Positions 1-6,223 of a stretch of DNA of 17,238 nt are shown one piece after another; within the stretch, counting starts at the first letter, position 1; every line of letters starts with the position of its first letter. The notes beneath the pieces were generated by a model. It searched no databases and was not told where the DNA came from. It saw only the letters and a list, made by a program, of their open reading frames with translations. A program made the position numbers and the translations under genes. The stretch is from Pseudomonadota bacterium (GTDB lineage: Bacteria > Pseudomonadota > Alphaproteobacteria > Caulobacterales > Caulobacteraceae). The stretch lies in NCBI GenBank assembly GCA_023416055.1, contig JAEZIH010000281.1, forward strand, positions 1 to 17,238, in the 5' to 3' direction.

Positions 1-716
1 ATGTCGGTCAGTTCGCGGAAGTCGGCGATCGCGTCGAGCATCATGTAGGGCTGGCCGGCGGCGGCCCGCTCCTTCTGGTGCTTGACCAGGCCGAAGCCGG
101 CCGAGGAGTCGACGAAGGCCGGGCAGAAGATCGGCACGCCCTGCTCATAGGCGGTCTGGATCAGGCTGCCTTCCTTCTTGGCGTTCCCCTCCGACAGCCA
201 CTTGCCCATCTCCCAGATGAACTCGCGCGAGGAATAGCCGCGCGGCTCGAGACGGTTGGCGATCTCCAGGATGGTGTGGTCGCAGGCCTGGAGCTCTTCC
301 TCGTCGATGTAGGTGTCGTAGATGCGGTCGATGTAGTTGTCGCGCAGGACGTTGTCGTCGACCGGGCCGGCGGCCTGGTAGTGCTTGAAGCCGAGGGCCT
401 CGAAGAAATCCATGTCGACGATCGAGGCGCCGGTGGCGACCACGGCGTCGATCATGCCGAATTTCACCATGTCGCGGTACACGTGCATGCAGCCGCCGGC
501 CGAGGTCGAGCCGGCCAGGATCAGCCACGGCGAGCAGTCCTTGTCCTCCAGCGCCATGTTGAAGATGTCGGCCGCGCGGGCGGTGTCGCGCGACGAGAAG
601 GACATCTTGCGCATGCTGTCGATGATCGGGCGGGCGTCGAACGAGGTGATGTCGACGTGCTCGATGACGTTCTGGAGCAGTTCGGCCTTCATGTTGGACT
701 GAACGGGAGCGTTCAT
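1..716 (-). CDS. Deoxyhypusine synthase-like protein, 3' end cut off by window edge
   Basis: The first 238 residues of a deoxyhypusine synthase family protein are visible; the C-terminus lies beyond position 1. The ATG at 716-714 has an AAGGGA Shine-Dalgarno about 10 bases upstream. The NAD-binding glycine-rich motif GSTSAGG is at residues 69-75, followed by VVATGASIVDMDF (92-104) and PIFCPAFVDSSAGFGL (195-210), all typical of the family. The catalytic lysine of the eukaryotic enzyme lies in the C-terminal part and cannot be checked here. Bacteria lack eIF5A, the eukaryotic substrate. Bacterial and archaeal homologues are thought to transfer an aminobutyl group from spermidine to small amines, giving homospermidine-type polyamines. 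It sits about 100 bases downstream of a decarboxylase gene on the same strand, which fits a polyamine operon. The family is certain; the reaction is inferred. Confidence 0.9.
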   Translation of the reverse strand, partial: MNAPVQSNMKAELLQNVIEHVDITSFDARPIIDSMRKMSFSSRDTARAADIFNMALEDKDCSPWLILAGSTSAGGCMHVYRDMVKFGMIDAVVATGASIVDMDFFEALGFKHYQAAGPVDDNVLRDNYIDRIYDTYIDEEELQACDHTILEIANRLEPRGYSSREFIWEMGKWLSEGNAKKEGSLIQTAYEQGVPIFCPAFVDSSAGFGLVKHQKERAAAGQPYMMLDAIADFRELTD

Positions 717-760
717 CGGTCTGGTTTCCCTTACTGGTGAGCGCCCGTCGTCAGGAGAAG

Positions 761-790
761 CAACGGCCCGGACGGAGCGACGGGCCGCTG
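761..790 (-). terminator. Hairpin between the decarboxylase and DHS-like genes; possible terminator or attenuator
   Basis: CGGCCCG at 764-770 pairs perfectly with CGGGCCG at 781-787 around a 10-base loop, and two more pairs beyond one mismatch extend the stem to 761-790. It lies in the spacer between two minus-strand genes. No real U-run follows on either strand, so it may only slow or partly terminate transcription, or stabilise the mRNA end. Confidence 0.35.
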
Positions 791-819
791 TCAGTTACAT
801 ACCCGCGGAAAGCGGCGAC

Positions 820-2082
820 CTAGCGGCGGCGACGCCGCTGGCCGGCCTTACCCTTGGGACGGCTCAGGCGAACCACCTTGCGGGCCTGCTCCTCGGCTGA
901 GGTGCGGACCGTCGGGATCGAGCGCGGCGCCAGGCCGTAGAGCGAAGCCATCGGGGCGTCCTCGACCGCGGCCAGCTCATGCTCGCCGTAGCCGTTGAAG
1001 CCCGTCGACATGGCCACGCCGTAGGCGCCCAGCATGCCGATCTCGATGAAGTCGCCTTCCTGCACGTCGGCCGGCAGCCAGAACGGGCCCGGCATATGGT
1101 CGATCGAGTCGCAGGTCGGGCCGTAGAAGCGGAACGGCTTCAGCTCGGCCGACCGCTCGCCGTCCCGGACCAGCTTGGTCGGGAAGGGCCAGCGCGAGTG
1201 CGTTGCGTCGAACAGCGAGCCGTACGAGCCGTCGTTCAGGTACAGGGCGTCACCCTTCCGCAGGTCGACCCGGCACAGCACCGACGAGGACTCCGCCACC
1301 AGGGCGCGGCCCGGCTCGCACCACAGTTCAGTGGTGTGAGTGACCGGCATCTCGGCGAAGCCGCGGTGGATGGCGTCGGCGTATTCGCTCATGTCGGGCG
1401 GGACCATGCCCGGATAGACCGAGGGAAAGCCGCCGCCGACATCGACGATGTCGACGATCACGCCGGCGCGGGTGATGGCGCGGCCGACCTGGGCCATGGC
1501 GGCCTCATAGGCCGACGGGCGCATGCACTGCGAACCGACGTGGAACGACACGCCCATCAGCCCGTCCTTGACCGCCTGGCGGGTGGCCAGCAGCAGGGCG
1601 GGGGCCTGGTCCGGCGAAACGCCGAACTTGCCCGACAGGGAGTAGGCCGCGCCGTCCGCCGACACCCCCATGCGCACGACCAGGCTCAGGTCGGCGGCGT
1701 GGCCGGTGGCGTCGAGGATCTTGGCCAGCTCGTCATGGCTGTCGAGCGAGAAGGTGCGGACGCCGTGGTCGAAATAGGCGCGGGTGATCGCCGCCCGGCT
1801 CTTCACCGGGTGCATGAAGGCGATGCGCGCTTCCGGATCGACCGAGCGGACCAGCTCGATCTCGGCGACCGAGGCGGCGTCGAAGCCGCGAACGCCCGCT
1901 TCCACGAGGGTCTCGATGACCCAACGCGAGGGGTTCGCCTTCACCGCATAGAAGACGTCGGCTTTCAGATTATCCTGGAACCAGCGCGCCGCTACGGAAA
2001 CCGAGCGCGGCCGCACAAGGGCGACGGGACGCTCCGGGGACCGCTCACGGACCAGGTCCAGGGGAAGCTGGTACGTGCGCAA
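820..2082 (-). CDS. Ornithine/lysine decarboxylase, fold III (alanine racemase-like) PLP enzyme
   Basis: This 420-residue group IV decarboxylase converts ornithine to putrescine and may also accept lysine, feeding polyamine synthesis. Visible motifs: FYAVKANPS with the PLP Schiff-base lysine K48; SGKFG at 150-154; FHVGSQ with H181; GGGFP at 216-220, which binds the PLP phosphate; EPGR at 256-259; GPTCDS with catalytic C324 and D325; and a C-terminal active-site segment GAYGVAMSTGFNGY around 352-365. The start is TTG at 2082-2080: AGGGGG at 2097-2092 lies 9 bases upstream, and the first in-frame methionine (residue 90) would remove the PLP lysine. The last 25 residues form a basic tail ending in five arginines. 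The DHS-like gene lies downstream on the same strand. Family assignment is firm; ornithine versus lysine preference cannot be read from sequence. Confidence 0.95.
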   Translation of the reverse strand: MRTYQLPLDLVRERSPERPVALVRPRSVSVAARWFQDNLKADVFYAVKANPSRWVIETLVEAGVRGFDAASVAEIELVRSVDPEARIAFMHPVKSRAAITRAYFDHGVRTFSLDSHDELAKILDATGHAADLSLVVRMGVSADGAAYSLSGKFGVSPDQAPALLLATRQAVKDGLMGVSFHVGSQCMRPSAYEAAMAQVGRAITRAGVIVDIVDVGGGFPSVYPGMVPPDMSEYADAIHRGFAEMPVTHTTELWCEPGRALVAESSSVLCRVDLRKGDALYLNDGSYGSLFDATHSRWPFPTKLVRDGERSAELKPFRFYGPTCDSIDHMPGPFWLPADVQEGDFIEIGMLGAYGVAMSTGFNGYGEHELAAVEDAPMASLYGLAPRSIPTVRTSAEEQARKVVRLSRPKGKAGQRRRRR

Positions 2083-2097
2083 TTCACGTAACCCCCT
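2083..2097 (-). promoter_or_regulatory. Strong Shine-Dalgarno that fixes a TTG start for the decarboxylase
   Basis: On the minus strand AGGGGG (2097-2092) is followed by nine bases and then TTG at 2082-2080. This is the best Shine-Dalgarno match near the gene, and no ATG or GTG lies in frame nearby. Confidence 0.7.
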
Positions 2098-2183
2098 GTA
2101 AATTGTTAACCCAGACCGGCGTTAGCAGCGCATAACGGTAAGACCACGGGGTCCGCCGGAGCGCGCGATATGGGGGCGAACGC

Positions 2184-2213
2184 CCGTCATGTAAAGCGGT
2201 TTTTTCGTGACGG
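2184..2213. promoter_or_regulatory. Inverted repeat, possible operator
   Basis: CCGTCA at 2184-2189 and TGACGG at 2208-2213 are exact reverse complements separated by 18 bases that include a run of six T residues. The position, about 100 bases from the decarboxylase start and 170 from phnC, suits a regulator site. No T-run follows the right arm on the plus strand, so a plus-strand terminator is unlikely. Confidence 0.3.
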
Positions 2214-2383
2214 CGACGGTGTCCCGGGCACTGTGAGCAGACCAGGCGACGGCCATTGCCGGGTAACTGGCTCCCCCGCCGCCGCCAAGCTGGACGAAAT
2301 CGCCGCAGACGTGCCATTAAGACTTGCCCCATGGGCCCGTTCGGGCCATGCGGCGCGCCCCAGCAACCGCCGATAGCCTGTCC

Positions 2384-3181
2384 ATGTCCGCATCTGCCGC
2401 CGCCGTCGCGTCCGTTCGTGACGTGTCCAAGACCTTCGGCGCCCGCAAGGCCCTGAACGGCGTCTCCGTCGAGGTCGGGGCCGGCGAGATGGTCGCCCTG
2501 ATCGGCCCCTCCGGCTCGGGCAAGTCCACCCTGCTGCGCTCGATCACCGGCCTTCAGACGATCGACCCCGGCAAGGGCGTCATCGAGGTCTTCGGCGAGA
2601 CGGTGCAGAAGAACGGCCGCATCACCGGCCAGGTCCGCGCCGCGCGCCAGAAGCTCGGCATGATCTTCCAGCAATTCAACCTGGTGGGCCGGCTCTCCCT
2701 GTTCTCCAACGTCATGCTCGGCGCCCTCGGCCGCATCCCGGGCTGGCAGGGTTTCCTCGGCGTCTGGCCGGCGGCCGACAAGCGCAAGGCCATGGAGGCC
2801 CTGCACCGGGTCGGCGTCGCCGAATACGCCGCCCAGCGCGCCAACACCCTCTCGGGAGGCCAGCAGCAGCGCGGGGCCATCGCCCGCGCCCTCGTGCAGG
2901 GCGCCCAGGCCATTCTCGCCGACGAGCCCGTCGCCTCGCTCGATCCCGTCTCGGCCCGCAAGGTCATGGAGCTGCTGGTCGAGCTGAACCAGCGCGACGG
3001 CCTCGGGGTAATCGTCACTCTGCACCAGGTCGACTACGCCCTGCGCTACTGCGACCGGGTCATCGCCCTGAAGGCCGGCCAGGTCGTCTATGACGGCCCC
3101 TCCGTCGACCTCGACACCCAGCAGCTGATCGGCATCTACGGTCCGGAATTCGAGGACGCCTTCTGGGAAACCAAGGCATGA
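2384..3181 (+). CDS. phnC: Phosphonate-type ABC transporter ATP-binding protein PhnC
   Basis: This 265-residue ATPase powers the import system encoded by the next two genes. Motifs in order: Walker A GPSGSGKS (41-48), Q-loop IFQQFN (Q96), ABC signature LSGGQ (156-160), Walker B ILADEP (177-182) with E181, and switch histidine H214 in VTLHQVDYAL. The sequence FNLVGRLSLFSNVMLGALGR and the helical-domain insert are typical of PhnC rather than of other ABC ATPases. I chose the ATG at 2384; in-frame ATG 2348 and TTG 2324 would add 12 or 20 residues without family resemblance, and none has a strong ribosome binding site. The stop codon overlaps the next start by four bases (ATGA), which implies translational coupling. 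Family is certain, substrate is not. Confidence 0.93.
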   Translation: MSASAAAVASVRDVSKTFGARKALNGVSVEVGAGEMVALIGPSGSGKSTLLRSITGLQTIDPGKGVIEVFGETVQKNGRITGQVRAARQKLGMIFQQFNLVGRLSLFSNVMLGALGRIPGWQGFLGVWPAADKRKAMEALHRVGVAEYAAQRANTLSGGQQQRGAIARALVQGAQAILADEPVASLDPVSARKVMELLVELNQRDGLGVIVTLHQVDYALRYCDRVIALKAGQVVYDGPSVDLDTQQLIGIYGPEFEDAFWETKA

Positions 3182-4182
3182 GCCTGTCGGGCTCCCTCCG
3201 CGCCTGTGGGGCGGGCCTGCTCGCCGTCGCAGCTCTCAGTCTCGCCGGCTGCGACAAGGGCGACAGCCTCGCGCCGGTCGATGCGCCGGAGCGGATCACC
3301 TTCTCGATCCTCTCGGCCCAGGGCGAGGCCTCGGCCGCCCCCCTGTGGCAGCCGTTGCTGGAGGACATGTCGCGCGCCATCGGCGTGCCGGTCGAACCGC
3401 ACTTCGCCTCCAACTATTCGGCGCTCGTCGAGGACATGCGGCAGGGCCGCAGCCAGGCGGCCTGGTTCTCGGCCCAGCCGGCCATCGAGGCCATGGAAAC
3501 GGCGGAGGCCGAGATCATCGCCCGCACCGTCTCGCGCGACGGCGGCGACAGCTATCGCGCCACCCTGATCGTCAAACGGGGCGCCGGCGTCACCCTGGAC
3601 GACGTGCTGGCCTGCGGCCGCCGCCTCCGCTTCGGTCTCGGCGACGCGAGTTCGACCTCGGGCACGCTCGCCCCGATGACCTTCCTGTTCAACCCGCGCG
3701 ATATCGAACCGGAAGAGTGCTTCAGCGCCGTTCGCCGCGGCAACCACGAGACCAACGCCATGGAAGTGGCGGCCGGCGTGCTCGACGTGTCGACCTCGAA
3801 CAGCGTGACGGTGGCTGAGCTGCGTCGACGCAACCCGGCTGTGGCTGACCAGATCGAGGAGATCTGGCGTTCGCCGCCGATCCCCGAGGGCGGCATCGTC
3901 ATCCGCGAGGACCTCGATCCGGCGCTCAAGGAGAAGATCCGCAGCTTCTTCCTGACCTACGGACAGGGCAAGGGAGTCGAGGCCGAGCGCCAGCAACGCG
4001 TGCTGGCCGCCCTGAACTATTCCCGCTTCAGCGCCGCGGACGACAACTATCTCGACCCCGTCCGTGAGCTGATGGCCGACCAGGCTCTCGCCGAGGCCCG
4101 CGCCAGGGGCGACACCGCCGCCGCGGCCGAGGCCCGTCAGGAGCTTCAGCGCCTCCGCGCCCGTCGCGAGGTCCAGCCGTGA
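3178..4182 (+). CDS. phnD: PhnD-type substrate-binding lipoprotein
   Basis: This is a 334-residue periplasmic binding protein of the phosphate/phosphite/phosphonate family. The N-terminus is a lipoprotein signal with lipobox LAGC and lipidated C25. Asp26 at the +2 position is the classical inner-membrane retention residue of enterobacterial Lol sorting, so anchoring beside the permease is likely. The ligand-binding loop STSG (159-162), the SNYS segment (Y80) and H190 in RGNHETN match positions that bind the phosphonate group in E. coli PhnD. A charged, alanine-rich helical tail covers 302-334. It overlaps phnC by four bases. The body aligns without gaps to the binding domain of the next gene, so the two are products of tandem duplication. 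Whether the ligand is phosphonate, phosphite or phosphate cannot be told. Confidence 0.92.
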   Translation: MSLSGSLRACGAGLLAVAALSLAGCDKGDSLAPVDAPERITFSILSAQGEASAAPLWQPLLEDMSRAIGVPVEPHFASNYSALVEDMRQGRSQAAWFSAQPAIEAMETAEAEIIARTVSRDGGDSYRATLIVKRGAGVTLDDVLACGRRLRFGLGDASSTSGTLAPMTFLFNPRDIEPEECFSAVRRGNHETNAMEVAAGVLDVSTSNSVTVAELRRRNPAVADQIEEIWRSPPIPEGGIVIREDLDPALKEKIRSFFLTYGQGKGVEAERQQRVLAALNYSRFSAADDNYLDPVRELMADQALAEARARGDTAAAAEARQELQRLRARREVQP

Positions 4183-4250
4183 TCAGCCGCAACAGCACCA
4201 TGCATCCATCCCTTCGCAGGGGCGCCGAAGGCGGCCCGGGTAGCCAAGTC

Positions 4251-6089
4251 ATGAACCGCCTCCGTCTTCTATTCGCCGCCTGCCTCGCGCTCGCCGTCGT
4301 GCTTGGCGGCCTCTTCGCCACCGACGCCCAGGCCCAGGCCAAGCGCCCGGAGAAGATCGTCTTCACCGTCCTCTCGGCCGAGGGGCAGGCCTCGTCGGGC
4401 CCGCTGTGGCAGCCCCTGCTCGACGATCTCGAGCGTGAACTGGGCTTGCCGGTCGAGCCGATCTTCGGCTCCAACTACAGCGTCCTGGTCGAGGCGATGC
4501 GGGCGAACCAGGCCCAGATCGGCTGGTTCTCGGCCCTGCCGGCCGTGCAGGCCATCGACCGGTCGCAGGGCGAGATCATCGCCCGCACGGTCGATATCGA
4601 GGGCAAGGACTCCTACGTCTCGACCATCATCGTGAAGAAGGGTTCGGGCATCACGATCGACGACGTGGCCGCCTGCGGCAAGCGTTTCACCTTCGGTATC
4701 GGCGACGCCCAGTCGACCTCGGGCACTCTCGCCCCCATGACCTACTTCTTCGGACCGCGCGGCATCGAGCCGACGTCCTGCTTCTCGACCGTGCGCGCGG
4801 CCAACCACCAAGCCAACGCGTTCGCGGTCGCCAACGGGCTGGTCCAGGTGGCGACTTCAAACTCGGTCAACACCGTCTTCCTCCGTCGCCAGAACCCGCA
4901 CATCGCCAACCAGATCGAGGAGATCTGGCACTCGCCCCCGATCCCGGAATCGGGGATCGTCATCCGCTCCGACCTGCCGGCCGACATCAAGGCGCGCATC
5001 AAGCGCTTCTTCATCACCTACGGTCAGGGCTTCGGCCCGGAGGCCGAGCGCCAGCGCGACGTGCTCAAGGCCCTGAACTACTCCCAGTTCCGGGCCGCCG
5101 ATAACAGCTACCTCGACCCCATCCGCGAGATGAAGGCCGACCAGGCCCGCCGCGAAGGCCGCCCGCCTGAAGTGGCCCCTCCGGCAAGCGCCGGGACGCT
5201 GATCGGCCGCTGGTGGCCTTTCGCCATGATCGGGGTGATGGCCGTGGCCGCCATTCTCCTTAACATCACGCGCCGCCCGCCCCAGCCTGCGGGCGACCCC
5301 TCCAAGGTTCCCGCGCCGCCGACCAAGTCGGTGGCCGCTTGGTCACTGGACGTCCTGCTCTGGGGCGGCTTCGCCGTCATCCTGATCGCCGCCTTCAACC
5401 GCGTCGACCTGCCCAACATCGTGAACCTGTTCTCGAACAGCCAGAACATGCGCGAGTACGGGCGGGACTTCCTGAACCCGGAGTTCAGCAACTGGCGGGG
5501 CCTCGTCAGCCTGATGTGGCTGACGGTGCAGATCGCCCTGTGGGGCACCTTCCTCGCCGTCTTCCTGGCCGTGCCGCTCAGCCTGATGGCTTCGCGCAAC
5601 CTGTCGCCCGCCTGGCTGGTCTGGCCGGTGCGCCGCCTGATGGACCTGATGCGCTCGGTGCCCGACCTCGTCGTCGCCACCCTGTTCATCGTCGCCGTGG
5701 GTCTCGGCCCGCTGGCAGGCGTGCTGGCCATCGCCCTCAACACCGCCGGGGTGCTGGCCAAGCTGTTCTCCGAGGCCGTCGAGTCGATCGACAAGGGGCC
5801 CATCGAAGGGGTCAAGGCGACCGGCGGCGGCCGTCTGCACGAGATCATGTGGGGCGTCATCCCGCAGGTCGCGCCGCTGTGGACCAGCTTCGCCCTGTAC
5901 CGCTTCGAGTCGAACAGCCGCGCCGCCACCGTGCTCGGCCTGATCGGCGCCGGCGGCATCGGCCAGGCCCTGTTCGAAAGCCTGCAGGCCTTCGAGTACC
6001 GGACGGTGTCGACCATCGCCATCGTCATCGTGGTAGCCGTGACCCTGATCGACATGCTGTCGCAGGCCATGCGCAAGCGCCTGCTCTAG
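4251..6089 (+). CDS. PhnD-PhnE fusion: binding domain joined to ABC permease
   Basis: The 612-residue protein has a Sec signal peptide (about 1-30, ending ATDAQAQA), a complete PhnD-like domain (about 31-297, with STSG at 155-158 and H186), a proline-rich linker, an extra membrane segment (about 320-338), and then a PhnE-type permease. The permease part has membrane segments near 365-383, 420-445, 470-505 and 585-603, and the EAA loop (E508 to P538) that contacts PhnC. The extra segment returns the chain from periplasm to cytoplasm, so the permease can start in its normal orientation. The start is uncertain. ATG 4251 begins a standard signal peptide. GTG 4179 overlaps the phnD stop as GTGA and has GAGG seven bases upstream, but it adds 24 residues before the signal. 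PhnD and PhnE are normally separate proteins, so the fusion is unusual. It completes the phnC-phnD transport operon. Confidence 0.9.
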   Translation: MNRLRLLFAACLALAVVLGGLFATDAQAQAKRPEKIVFTVLSAEGQASSGPLWQPLLDDLERELGLPVEPIFGSNYSVLVEAMRANQAQIGWFSALPAVQAIDRSQGEIIARTVDIEGKDSYVSTIIVKKGSGITIDDVAACGKRFTFGIGDAQSTSGTLAPMTYFFGPRGIEPTSCFSTVRAANHQANAFAVANGLVQVATSNSVNTVFLRRQNPHIANQIEEIWHSPPIPESGIVIRSDLPADIKARIKRFFITYGQGFGPEAERQRDVLKALNYSQFRAADNSYLDPIREMKADQARREGRPPEVAPPASAGTLIGRWWPFAMIGVMAVAAILLNITRRPPQPAGDPSKVPAPPTKSVAAWSLDVLLWGGFAVILIAAFNRVDLPNIVNLFSNSQNMREYGRDFLNPEFSNWRGLVSLMWLTVQIALWGTFLAVFLAVPLSLMASRNLSPAWLVWPVRRLMDLMRSVPDLVVATLFIVAVGLGPLAGVLAIALNTAGVLAKLFSEAVESIDKGPIEGVKATGGGRLHEIMWGVIPQVAPLWTSFALYRFESNSRAATVLGLIGAGGIGQALFESLQAFEYRTVSTIAIVIVVAVTLIDMLSQAMRKRLL

Positions 6090-6096
6090 GCCGGCG

Positions 6097-6128
6097 GATC
6101 GGCTCGCCTCTGCGGAGGCGAGCCGATC
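6097..6128 (+). terminator. Intrinsic terminator after the phn operon
   Basis: A perfect 14-base-pair stem, GATCGGCTCGCCTC (6097-6110) with its complement at 6115-6128, closes on a TGCG tetraloop eight bases after the permease stop codon. ATTTCTGT follows, a modest T-rich tail. Position and stability make this the end of the transport operon. Confidence 0.8.
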
Positions 6129-6223
6129 GCATTTCTGTCGAGAACCGGGTTCGGCCGTCTCTCCCCCGTGCTGAGGTCCACCCTGTCGTCGCTGCGGACG
6201 TGGCGATCTGACCGGGAGACTTC

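Larger units (their letters stand above)
2083..2383. other. Divergent intergenic region between the polyamine and phn transport operons
   Basis: This 301-base spacer should hold two divergent promoters. I see no convincing gene in it; the open frames that cross it lack family features. It contains an AT-richer patch near 2089-2110, an inverted repeat CCGTCA (2184-2189) / TGACGG (2208-2213) around a T-rich centre, and a leader hairpin at 2330-2350 close to phnC. No clear sigma-70 hexamer pair or Pho box was recognised by eye. Confidence 0.6.

Noticed and set aside
2184..2220. Possible Pho box upstream of phnC
   Set aside because: TGACGG and CGTCAT half-site-like words occur, but not as direct repeats spaced 11 bases apart as a PhoB site requires.
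2084..3025. A minus-strand open frame of 313 codons that could have filled the divergent spacer
   Set aside because: Most of it is antisense to phnC. The remainder has no recognisable features and no good start.
4179..4250. A 24-residue N-terminal extension of the PhnD-PhnE fusion from GTG 4179
   Set aside because: The GTGA overlap and a GAGG site support it, but it would place a long non-hydrophobic stretch before a normal signal peptide, and its third-position GC looks lower than that of its neighbours. It is kept as an alternative in the gene entry.
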